Shown: piece after piece, positions 42,473 through 49,707 of the stretch | Position numbering within the stretch: position 1 is the first letter of the stretch | Layout: each line of letters starts with the position of its first letter | Source: a virus | Virus record (IMG/VR): IMGVR_UViG_3300029309_000034 | Location: 1 to 59,246 of that record | Reading direction: 5' to 3' (one strand) | DNA: 59,246 nt | Position numbers and translations under genes: made by a program | The notes under the pieces: model-generated | The model's input: only the letters and a program-made list of their open reading frames with translations | What the model was told of the DNA's origin: nothing | Databases searched by the model: none

Positions 42473-43144
42473 TCAAAATGGAGATGTCTTGGGTCTGTTG
42501 AATTCGCAAGTGTCCACGGAACACCAGCCACACAACGGTGTAGGATTAGGTTGCCATTGGTCATAATCATAGCTTGTTTCTAGTCTACTTAAGGGTGCTT
42601 CAAAAGATTTCCAAAGTTTATCCATGTCATTTCTGTGATACTCTTCTGTCAAAAAACTATTTTTTAAAACAAACAAAAGTCCTGCTTTAATTTTGACGAT
42701 TTCTGGCATTTGAGTAAATAACATGATAGCCATAAGTTTTAACTGCTTTGGGTCAGGGTATTTATTACTGCCTGTCTTATAATCAACAATATACGCTTGC
42801 TCACCATCTATAATAACTAAGTCAGCGATACCTCTAACCCACCTATTTTCAGCATAAAAATCACATGGCTCTTTGTTATACGTAAGTGCCATTTCATATT
42901 CACAAAATTTTTTGCCTTTTATATTTATTAAAGCATCAACCATTTTTTTAAATCGTTGGTAGTTTTTAGCTAAAGGTTTGCCGTCTCGCACATATTCTTC
43001 TAAAGCCGTATGAACTTCTTTTCCATATATCATGGCTTCACTTTGTTGTACAGTATAATTTTTTAATACTCTTATCTCGTGATATTGTTTTGGGCAGTTT
43101 TGATATTGTTTAAGTGATGAGTAACTCCATGTAAAATCAGTCAC
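42473..43144 (-). CDS. RecB/Cas4-like PD-(D/E)XK nuclease with Fe-S Cys set, 223 aa, GTG start
   Basis: I choose the GTG at 43144, which has GCGGAG five bases upstream; an ATG at 43186 lacks a ribosome site. SYSSLKQYQNCPKQY (C17), GKEVHTALEEY, RGIADLVIIDGEQAYIVDYKTG (D and DYK catalytic residues) and C205-x2-C208-x4-C213 form the nuclease core with the four Cys of Cas4/AddB-type 4Fe-4S clusters. Likely a recombination or end-resection exonuclease. Confidence 0.85.
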   Translation of the reverse strand: MTDFTWSYSSLKQYQNCPKQYHEIRVLKNYTVQQSEAMIYGKEVHTALEEYVRDGKPLAKNYQRFKKMVDALINIKGKKFCEYEMALTYNKEPCDFYAENRWVRGIADLVIIDGEQAYIVDYKTGSNKYPDPKQLKLMAIMLFTQMPEIVKIKAGLLFVLKNSFLTEEYHRNDMDKLWKSFEAPLSRLETSYDYDQWQPNPTPLCGWCSVDTCEFNRPKTSPF

Positions 43145-43207
43145 TTTGTCTCCGCACTCTTTATTATAGTTATTAAATATTATCATATATTGATGTTCTT
43201 TGTAACT

Positions 43208-45073
43208 TCAACAGTCTCCATAGTTGTCTGCGTAACCGCCCTCACACGCTATCGGACAGTCCTTTGCCCAACCTGGAGGCTTAGACATTTCTGCTATAAT
43301 ATAATTTAAAGCATCATCTTTATCCTTTTCTGCTGCGACACAAACAATAGCGTCATGCACTGTTAATGCAGGTCTATACTTATCACTTATGTTTATCATT
43401 TGTTCCCCAATAACTATTCGAGCTAATGCTTGTACTATATTTTCAACCATACCACCACCCCAAATACCAACTTTGCCATTTCTTCTTTTATATGTGTATC
43501 TACTTTTAGTTTCAGAAGTGTCCCACTCTAAATCTGGATAGTAAATATATAAGCCATTCGGTAGCTTTATTCCCTTAGGAGTAATCATTACACACTCACC
43601 CTCACCAATGTAGTACGGTTCTTTGCCCTCAGGCCATGACGCTATGTCTGCTAATGCATTATCACATTCTTGCCACAACTGAATTACTTTATCGTTAACC
43701 TCTCTGTAAACTCTTACTAATCTTTTACATTCATCTTCATTAAAGTCTACACCTGCTCCCAACTTCAAAACATTTTGTAGTTTCATAGCACCTGTGCCAT
43801 AACCTAAACCAAGAATACAGGTTTTACCAACTGCTCGTTCTGTTTTTTCTTTCTTAGTAATCTTCTTGTTATACACTTTACTAGCAAACTCACAGTACAC
43901 ATCTCTGCCCTCTCTGTACCACTCTGTAACATCTTGCTGCCCTGCCAACCAAACCAATAGTCTTGCCTCTATCTGTGAAGAATCTATGTTCATACAAACA
44001 TAACCCTCAGGCGGCACTATGGCTTGTTTCAATGCTTTCTTTTTAGCGTCCCTTGACGGCAAGTTTTGAAAGTTAACTTTATCTGCACCGCTCCATCTAC
44101 CTGTGTGTGCTCCATAATACTTAAGCGGTATTGGTAGTTTGCCTCTGTTTCTTGCTCCTATATCAATAAAGCGTTCTATGCGAGACTCTTCAATCGTTGA
44201 CTTTGTGCCTAAACGAACTGAACATAAGTCTTGAATTAACGGGTCTGCGTGGTTTTGAAGGGCGATAAAGGCTTCATCTGTCTTTGCTAAAGCAAATGTT
44301 GGTTTGCCTGTGGTGGGACTTTCTTTCATAGGCACAGGAACACTAAGTTCTTCAAGTAATTCTGCAAATTGTTTATTACTCGCTAATTTTTTACGCACTT
44401 CTTCTGCTGATTCACAGTTTAATTTAGCCTTTAATCCATCTAACAACAGTTGTTTTTCTTCTTTGATTTCCGCAAGTCTATCTATTAACAAAGCATCATC
44501 TACTTTTAACTGCGGTTGTGTAAACATTCTTATGGTTAAATCAATAAGCTTCAGCTCGCCTAGGGGATAGTGTACTTTTAAAATATTAAATAGTTTATAA
44601 GTTAGCTCTACATCATTAACACAATAGTTACCATACGCACCCAGCTCCTCACCATCAAAGTTCTCTAAGCGTTTGCCCTTAGCATCTAATACTTCTGTGC
44701 CCTTTTCTCCTAGCTGATAGCGTTCTGCAAGTGCTTTCAAAGAACCACCTGCATTAGTGCCATGATAAGCTCGAGCCATAGACAAGGTATCAAAATACAC
44801 CTTAGGAGATATGTCAAAAACAAATGATAAGATTGCACCATCAAACATCGTATTGTGACACACTAGGGCCGAAGCCCTCCAATCAATAGTGTCTAGCACA
44901 GCATGAATATCTTTATGTGTCCCTGTATGCCAATGAGTAAGCCCATCATCAATTTTAATACCTACGCCTATGACTTGAAAACGTGAGTCTCTTATGTATT
45001 CTTCTGTAGTAAGCTTGTTAAGACTATAGCCAACATCATAAAAAGTCTCAAAATCAATCGTAACTAACTGCAT
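43208..45073 (-). CDS. Family A DNA polymerase with 3'-5' exonuclease, 621 aa
   Basis: The replicative polymerase. Exo motifs are TIDFET (D7, E9), CHNTMFD (D78) and NYCVNDVELTY (D154). Polymerase motif A is NIDSSQIEAR (D364), motif B is R413-AVGK417-TCIL421-GLGY425-G, and motif C is TVHDAIV (H573, D574). The residue matching E. coli Pol I Phe762 is Leu421, and the Glu that usually follows the motif C Asp is Ala575. Length is typical of phage enzymes lacking a 5'-3' exonuclease. GAGAG lies five bases before the ATG. Confidence 0.95.
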   Translation of the reverse strand: MQLVTIDFETFYDVGYSLNKLTTEEYIRDSRFQVIGVGIKIDDGLTHWHTGTHKDIHAVLDTIDWRASALVCHNTMFDGAILSFVFDISPKVYFDTLSMARAYHGTNAGGSLKALAERYQLGEKGTEVLDAKGKRLENFDGEELGAYGNYCVNDVELTYKLFNILKVHYPLGELKLIDLTIRMFTQPQLKVDDALLIDRLAEIKEEKQLLLDGLKAKLNCESAEEVRKKLASNKQFAELLEELSVPVPMKESPTTGKPTFALAKTDEAFIALQNHADPLIQDLCSVRLGTKSTIEESRIERFIDIGARNRGKLPIPLKYYGAHTGRWSGADKVNFQNLPSRDAKKKALKQAIVPPEGYVCMNIDSSQIEARLLVWLAGQQDVTEWYREGRDVYCEFASKVYNKKITKKEKTERAVGKTCILGLGYGTGAMKLQNVLKLGAGVDFNEDECKRLVRVYREVNDKVIQLWQECDNALADIASWPEGKEPYYIGEGECVMITPKGIKLPNGLYIYYPDLEWDTSETKSRYTYKRRNGKVGIWGGGMVENIVQALARIVIGEQMINISDKYRPALTVHDAIVCVAAEKDKDDALNYIIAEMSKPPGWAKDCPIACEGGYADNYGDC

Positions 45074-45230
45074 AATTTCTCTCTTTTTTTTCTTCTCTAC
45101 ATCTACCTACTAAATTGTATGCCCCTTTTTTGCTTTTCCATGTGCACCACCACACGCCTCTATCAAGAAATTTAGCTTTCTCTCCGCACTTATTACACAC
45201 TTCTTTGTGTGTTTTTTTATTATCACTCAT
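45054..45230 (-). CDS. Small Cys-rich protein, 58 aa
   Basis: ATGAGTGATAAT start overlapping the previous stop (ATGA at 45227-45230); the end overlaps the polymerase start by 20 bases. VCNKCGEKAKFLDRGVWWCT...LVGRC gives C12, C15, C29, C44, a probable small zinc finger. Coupling to polA suggests an accessory role; function unknown. Confidence 0.7.
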   Translation of the reverse strand: MSDNKKTHKEVCNKCGEKAKFLDRGVWWCTWKSKKGAYNLVGRCREEKKERNYAVSYD

Positions 45231-45514
45231 TTTTTATGTTGTTTTCTAAGTGCTTCTTTTCCTTTTTTAAATATAGACGCAACTTGTGTTTTGCCCATAA
45301 CTTTAGCTCGTTGCTCACCAACTGTTAGGATTTGTATTTTACGTGCGTATGGCTTGTTAATTTTTTTAACTTTAGCCACAGTCTTTCTTGCGTCTGTAGG
45401 AGTCGCAAACTTTATGCCTACAGTGTCCTTCGGGTTTTCGTCAGTATATAGTCTACGACCACTACCCTTTGGTTTTTTACCTGTTCCTACTTTTGGGTCT
45501 TTTCTTTTTTTCAT
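45227..45514 (-). CDS. Basic conserved viral protein, 95 aa
   Basis: KRKDPKVGTGKKPKGSGRRL followed by YTDENPKDTVGIKFATPTDARKTVAKV...KPYARKIQILTVGEQRAKVMGK is a conserved text seen in marine phages, function unknown. Strongly basic, so nucleic acid binding is plausible. Lies upstream of the polymerase with ATGA overlaps on both sides. Confidence 0.7.
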   Translation of the reverse strand: MKKRKDPKVGTGKKPKGSGRRLYTDENPKDTVGIKFATPTDARKTVAKVKKINKPYARKIQILTVGEQRAKVMGKTQVASIFKKGKEALRKQHKK

Positions 45515-45744
45515 GTCTCCTCACTGTCTAAGTCATAGCCAGTTCCCAGCCCTTTTTTAAAAAATTCTTCATCAGTCATTCCTAACACTGCTTCATGTTG
45601 ATTTAAATTTAACTGTTTATTTTTGTCAACGTAAATCGTAAGATATGTGATTCTATCCTTAGGGTGCAGACTATCATAAGTGTTGGAATTTCTACCTCTC
45701 TCAATGATGTCGCTTATGGTTGTGGGTTTTTTCTCTTCACTCAT
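45511..45744 (-). CDS. Small acidic protein, 77 aa
   Basis: ATGAGTGAAGAG start; STYDSLHPKDRITYLTIYV-type folded middle and an acidic C-terminus. Not recognised. The ATGA overlap with the next gene indicates coupled translation in the replication operon. Confidence 0.65.
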   Translation of the reverse strand: MSEEKKPTTISDIIERGRNSNTYDSLHPKDRITYLTIYVDKNKQLNLNQHEAVLGMTDEEFFKKGLGTGYDLDSEET

Positions 45745-45749
45745 AATTT

Positions 45750-46046
45750 TTAAATGTTACTTTCACTTGATAGTATCAAACACTCTAACATGTCAACATT
45801 TGTTTCGTCAACAACTAATGATTGACCTAGTGAATTTTTTATATCGTTGAGATTTTTTTCTTGAAGTGCTGTGGGTTTGTTGCCGTTGGCTTTGCACTCG
45901 ATACCAATGAACTTGCCACGATAAGATACAATAAAGTCTGGTACACCACTAAAGCCATAGCCACCTGTTGCAGGTGTACAGTAATAACAGCTAAGTTCCT
46001 TTAAAATTTTTTTTACTTTCTGCTTGACTTTTTTCTCTGGTGTCAA
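45750..46046 (-). CDS. VRR-NUC nuclease, 98 aa, TTG start
   Basis: GYGFSGVPDFIVSYRGKFIGIECKANGNKPTALQ holds the PD-(D/E)XK core of the VRR-NUC family (D37, E50, K52, Q62). Members of this size are Holliday-junction-type nucleases. There is no ATG in the frame before the motif; TTG 46046 has AAAGGAA six bases upstream and starts inside the end of the preceding gene. Confidence 0.85.
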   Translation of the reverse strand: MTPEKKVKQKVKKILKELSCYYCTPATGGYGFSGVPDFIVSYRGKFIGIECKANGNKPTALQEKNLNDIKNSLGQSLVVDETNVDMLECLILSSESNI

Positions 46047-46434
46047 TACTAATTCCTTTCAGTTCAAATAGTTCATGTTCAGACATGACTATAACATATA
46101 TACTATCAGACACACACCAACCGATATGTTCGAACTCTGGATTTTCGCTTGTGAATTTCTTCCCGACATAACAATCTAGCTCCACAAAAAATTCATCTTC
46201 AAAAGCATTCCAATCTTTTTTAGAAATAGAGTTAATCATGGCTAACTTTGATTTAATAAAGGAAGGTAATGTTTCCGCCTGGAGTATTCTTTTTGTGTTA
46301 TTACCAGTATAAAATTTATATGATAGAGAAGCTGAGTTTTCCCGTTTGCTTACGGGAACTTCCGTTTCTAGGAGCACCATGTGGTGGTGCTCTGAAAATT
46401 GTTTTGGACTGTATAATATCTCTCCTACTCTCAT
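45991..46434 (-). CDS. Unknown early protein, 147 aa
   Basis: Not recognised. The first ATG sits in the loop of a CCTAC/GTAGG hairpin (46424-46440) with no ribosome site, and the N-terminal coding region contains both a GAGCACCA/TGGTGCTC inverted repeat (46372-46392) and one copy of the dispersed 20-bp hairpin, read as VPVSKREN. The C-terminal two thirds look folded (FEDEFFVELDCYVGKKF, IGWCVSDSIYVIVMSEHELFEL). It overlaps the VRR-NUC gene by 56 bases. Confidence 0.55.
   Translation of the reverse strand: MRVGEILYSPKQFSEHHHMVLLETEVPVSKRENSASLSYKFYTGNNTKRILQAETLPSFIKSKLAMINSISKKDWNAFEDEFFVELDCYVGKKFTSENPEFEHIGWCVSDSIYVIVMSEHELFELKGISIDTREKSQAESKKNFKGT
46339..46358. repeat. Dispersed 20-bp hairpin, copy 1 (in CDS)
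   Basis: TTCCCGT-TTGCTT-ACGGGAA: perfect 7-bp arms, 6-nt loop. It lies inside the 147-residue ORF, encoding PVSKREN in that frame. Confidence 0.9.
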
Positions 46435-46500
46435 AGTAGGAACTATAATTACACTTATTTTATTTTTTGTCTATTTTTTTCTTCGTTATTTGCGATTTAA

Positions 46501-46534
46501 GGTACTTAAAAAAACTTTCGCTTATCTAAGTACC
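46501..46534. other. Inverted repeat in the gap 46435-46544
   Basis: GGTACTTA (46501-46508) and TAAGTACC (46527-46534) form a perfect 8-bp stem. It is upstream of the 46434 gene and downstream of the 46545 gene on the minus strand. There is no clear U-tract on the minus strand, so it may be an operator or mRNA end rather than a terminator. Confidence 0.55.
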
Positions 46535-46544
46535 CCCATTTTAA

Positions 46545-46724
46545 TTATGAGTAATAGTGTTCAAAAATAACTTTGCCGTTTTCATCTTCAATTAAATATT
46601 CATAATCTGGATTTAGTGATAAATGCTCGTCAACCACTCCCTCGCCATAAATTTTCATTATTTCTTTATCGTCTTTTGCCTCGACCACTATTTTCCTTGT
46701 CCTAGTCACAAAGTATTTTTTCAT
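46545..46724 (-). CDS. Small unknown protein, 59 aa
   Basis: GGAGG seven bases before ATG; MKKYFVTRTRKIVVEAKDDKE then NPDYEYLIEDENGKVIFEHYYS. Beta-rich, mixed charge. Not recognised. ATGA overlap with the upstream gene. Confidence 0.7.
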   Translation of the reverse strand: MKKYFVTRTRKIVVEAKDDKEIMKIYGEGVVDEHLSLNPDYEYLIEDENGKVIFEHYYS

Positions 46725-46912
46725 AATTCACCTCCTTCATAAGCTTTATAATCTTCCTCAAGTTCCCACTCATGCCATCCAAAGCATTGGTCTATCCCAT
46801 AAAGAAAAGCATTTAATTCTTCAATGGTATCAAAAGTATATGTTTCTTTTGTTTCCTTATCCATTCCCCAAATTATTGTTACTTCTTGTTTAACTTTTTC
46901 TTTATCACTCAT
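46721..46912 (-). CDS. Small acidic protein, 63 aa
   Basis: Two ATGs in tandem (46915, 46912); the GGAGG spacing favours 46912, giving MSDKEKVKQEVTIIWGMDKE. Contains a YTFDTIEELNAFLYGIDQC helix and ends in acidic residues. Not recognised; ATGA overlap with the 59-residue gene. Confidence 0.65.
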   Translation of the reverse strand: MSDKEKVKQEVTIIWGMDKETKETYTFDTIEELNAFLYGIDQCFGWHEWELEEDYKAYEGGEL

Positions 46913-47075
46913 CATTCACCTCCTCTAACATGTCCTCTGTAAAACTTTCCTCAAAATATTCTAATTCTTTACAACGAATTTCTGGTTTTAAACGATATGT
47001 TTTACCGTCATCATTACCATCTTCATCTATCATATAAAATGTAATCTCGTTAAATCTTATGTATTTATCACTCAT
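46905..47075 (-). CDS. Small unknown protein, 56 aa
   Basis: AGGTGAAAAACTATG start; MSDKYIRFNEITFYMIDEDG then KTYRLKPEIRCKELEYFEES. Mixed alpha/beta, acidic. Overlaps the next gene by 8 bases. Not recognised. Confidence 0.65.
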   Translation of the reverse strand: MSDKYIRFNEITFYMIDEDGNDDGKTYRLKPEIRCKELEYFEESFTEDMLEEVNDE

Positions 47076-47094
47076 AGTTTTTCACCTCTCTCTT

Positions 47095-48342
47095 TTAAAA
47101 TTTAGGTTTAGGCACAAGCACCCAACTTACATTACTTAGTGCTGTCTTGTTGCTAGAGGCGTTAACATAATAACAACCAATATCTTCAAGCCACTTTCTA
47201 TCACCATAACTAATACGTCCTTTATAATACTTTCTATGTATTTTACCATCAGTTTCATTCTGCCAATTCTCTAGCTTTAGTTTAAGCATAGCGAATGTAG
47301 GTTTTAAACTATCATAAAAACACAAGTCGTCTAGGTGGCGTACCCTTTGTGAATTTGTAAGTTCTAGTCTTTTAAAATCTATCCCATACTTACGATTGCC
47401 TGTCTCGTCAGCAAATGCAGATTCTGGATTTTGAGTTACTTCGCCCACCAAATAACCTACATTATTAGACACTCCGATTGCAATAAACCCATTATCCATT
47501 TCTTGTTTAATTTGTTCATAAGCATCTTTTATGTCCTCTCGGTGTTCATCAAGAGCTGTTAGTTCCTTAGTATAGTGTTCAGCAATATTATGAGGTATCG
47601 CTGTTTTGTTTTTAAACAAGCACATAAGTATCTCACTTAAATAGCTTTTCTTATCATCTGTCAAATTATAAACTTTAGCTTCATAATCTCTACAAAGCTG
47701 TTGTAAGTTTGCCTGTGCACCCGTACGAGTAATATCCGCAATATATTCATAGCACATATCTCTAGTATCCATGTGATAATTAAAAACATAATGACCTACA
47801 GTTCCCAAATCATAGCTATCAGTGGTATGATTGTGTTCACCTCTAAGAGGTACATACTTCTTACGTTTTAAAGCTCTTAACACTTGTGATAGTTTCTTTG
47901 ACCTAATCGTTCTTGTATCCCATGAACTATGACCTCTGTCTTTGATTTCAAAGTCTGCATGAAAACAGTAATCATTTTTATCATCAATACAAACTACAGC
48001 CACATCAATTCCTTTGTGTGCAAGTGCGAAACTCTCAAAGTCTTGCCAACCACTGAATTCATTTCTAATTGTTTGCCCATGTGGACTATCGTCATCATCA
48101 TAAGGACAATATTTGTTATCATTTTGTCTATCGTCAAGAGGGAAATCAGAAAGTGCATATTTAGTACGATGACTGTGGTTCCCAGCTGAATTAGGACGTA
48201 TGTACTTCACCAATCTTCGTTGACTTACTTTGAGGTCGTGGGCATGACATATGTCCCGTACCATGGGCAAGACTTTACTCTCGCTTAAACTCTTCTCTAG
48301 GTCTGGTGTCCACATAGCTTTTTCAATATATTTCTTAATCAT
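47095..48342 (-). CDS. Large unknown early protein, 415 aa
   Basis: Start with GGAGAAAAACTATG, overlapping the 68-residue gene by ATGA. Rich in His, Asp, Tyr and Lys (NHSHRTKYALSDFPLDDRQNDNKYCPYDDDD; GEHNHTTDSYDLGTVGHYVF), with a helical middle (CRDYEAKVYNLTDDKKSYLSEILMC) and a C-terminal part ending VSWVLVPKPKF. I know no family. It lies in the same transcript as the MoxR/VWA pair and could be a partner or substrate of it. Confidence 0.75.
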   Translation of the reverse strand: MIKKYIEKAMWTPDLEKSLSESKVLPMVRDICHAHDLKVSQRRLVKYIRPNSAGNHSHRTKYALSDFPLDDRQNDNKYCPYDDDDSPHGQTIRNEFSGWQDFESFALAHKGIDVAVVCIDDKNDYCFHADFEIKDRGHSSWDTRTIRSKKLSQVLRALKRKKYVPLRGEHNHTTDSYDLGTVGHYVFNYHMDTRDMCYEYIADITRTGAQANLQQLCRDYEAKVYNLTDDKKSYLSEILMCLFKNKTAIPHNIAEHYTKELTALDEHREDIKDAYEQIKQEMDNGFIAIGVSNNVGYLVGEVTQNPESAFADETGNRKYGIDFKRLELTNSQRVRHLDDLCFYDSLKPTFAMLKLKLENWQNETDGKIHRKYYKGRISYGDRKWLEDIGCYYVNASSNKTALSNVSWVLVPKPKF

Positions 48343-48545
48343 AGTTTTTCTCCGTTGTTAACATCGTCATTATTCTCTTTGACATCAGTTATTAAATTTG
48401 CAGATACTTCAATTATTTCTAAATCAGTCGCAGTATATTGTTCTAAAAGTTGATTACCACGCATTACATTAATTCGTAAATCTCCGTTCCAATCATCTTC
48501 GTGTATTTCTACTGCTACTTTAATCATTGTAAATTGTTTTGCCAT
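48339..48545 (-). CDS. Small unknown protein, 68 aa
   Basis: Preceded by a dispersed hairpin and GGAG-TAATTAAA. MAKQFTMIKVAVEIHEDDWNG, beta-rich, with an acidic C-terminal tail (VKENNDDVNNGEKL). Not recognised. Confidence 0.65.
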   Translation of the reverse strand: MAKQFTMIKVAVEIHEDDWNGDLRINVMRGNQLLEQYTATDLEIIEVSANLITDVKENNDDVNNGEKL

Positions 48546-48563
48546 TTTAATTACTCCATAGTT

Positions 48564-48583
48564 TTCCCGTTAGCTTACGGGAA
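48564..48583. repeat. Dispersed 20-bp hairpin, copy 2
   Basis: TTCCCGT-TAGCTT-ACGGGAA in the intergenic space, 19 bases upstream of the start of the 68-residue gene. Confidence 0.9.
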
Positions 48584-48592
48584 TATTTAGTA

Positions 48593-49681
48593 TTAATTAA
48601 ATTTAGATAGTATCTCGTCAATGCCTTGCTTGACATCTTCTCTGGTACTATCACTCTCACGCAATAACTCGGTACTGACACCACCAATTACTTTTTCCAA
48701 GTCATCAACTGCATTCTGCAACTTAATGCTTTGCTCGTTGTCGGTTGGTCTAAAGTTCTTGATAGTATTTACTAATGCTTTTGCTCGTTCAAAGGTTGTG
48801 TCAAAAATAGCTCGTTTTCTAAAGATAGGCTTACCCTCTTTGTCAACACTTTCATTGTGTCCACAACAATGTGAAATACTTTTCATCACATCAACAATAC
48901 GATTGACTTGTGTGTCAATAACGTTATGCACAATGTTATCTGCCTGTTGTTGATATTCTGCCTTTAGATTTTCTGCTGTGTCTTGTGCCACTTGACATCT
49001 AAAATCGTGGCTTGGTACTTCCGATACATACAATCGCATATTAAACTTTTGTCGTAACTCCTCAATACTTGGATAGTCATTCTTATCAAACATATCACCT
49101 TGTTTAAATGCCTCATCACTTACAAGAGTTTGATAGTTGTCCAGAAAGTCCTCTACTGCTGTAGTAAATTCACTCTCATACTTATCATACTCTTTCTTGA
49201 ATTTTTCAAGGTCAACTGTTGGTAGCAAGTCTTGAGCATTGTTCCACCTATAAGTAGAGTGCTTGAGCCATTTAAGTATCAACTGTCGTAACTTCACAAT
49301 CCTATGGTGTTTAGGATTTTTAGCAAACAGATACTTGGTAACTTTCGCAGTACCCATTTCTGCTTTTTTCATAGTCGTTACTTCATCAGAGATACCTCTG
49401 TCTTGCTTGGTTGCAGTCCACACATTGACATCAACTGACACCAACATGCTTGATGTTGCCAACGACACAATGTGTTCTGGTTGTTGTAGCTTATAGCTAT
49501 CTGTGGTTATACTACTTTCTTTTTTTAACATAGTTTTTACTCCTGTTGTAATAATTGTTTCAGTTTTACATTCTTGACAAACAAAAGGCACACACCCATA
49601 TTTGACATCATGTTCATCATGCTTTGTTTCTTTTTTACAAGTTTCGCAAAATCTCCACTCATACCATTCTTCTTCTGTCAT
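48593..49681 (-). CDS. Unknown early protein with N-terminal zinc ribbon and a second in-frame start, 362/312 aa
   Basis: From ATG 49681 (GGGAGAAAAACTATG) the first 50 residues form a zinc-ribbon-like unit (C12-x2-C15 and C35-x2-C38). The frame runs without a stop into a second ATG at 49531 that carries its own full cassette (AGGAGTAAAAACTATG), starting MLKKESSITTDSYKLQQPEH. Thus a short form of 312 residues is likely as well. The body is helical (DLEKFKKEYDKYESEFTTAVEDF; DTTFERAKALVNTIKNF). It lies directly downstream of the VWA gene, so a role with MoxR/VWA is plausible. No family recognised. Confidence 0.75.
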   Translation of the reverse strand: MTEEEWYEWRFCETCKKETKHDEHDVKYGCVPFVCQECKTETIITTGVKTMLKKESSITTDSYKLQQPEHIVSLATSSMLVSVDVNVWTATKQDRGISDEVTTMKKAEMGTAKVTKYLFAKNPKHHRIVKLRQLILKWLKHSTYRWNNAQDLLPTVDLEKFKKEYDKYESEFTTAVEDFLDNYQTLVSDEAFKQGDMFDKNDYPSIEELRQKFNMRLYVSEVPSHDFRCQVAQDTAENLKAEYQQQADNIVHNVIDTQVNRIVDVMKSISHCCGHNESVDKEGKPIFRKRAIFDTTFERAKALVNTIKNFRPTDNEQSIKLQNAVDDLEKVIGGVSTELLRESDSTREDVKQGIDEILSKFN

Positions 49682-49707
49682 AGTTTTTCTCCCATAGTTT
49701 AAATTAA

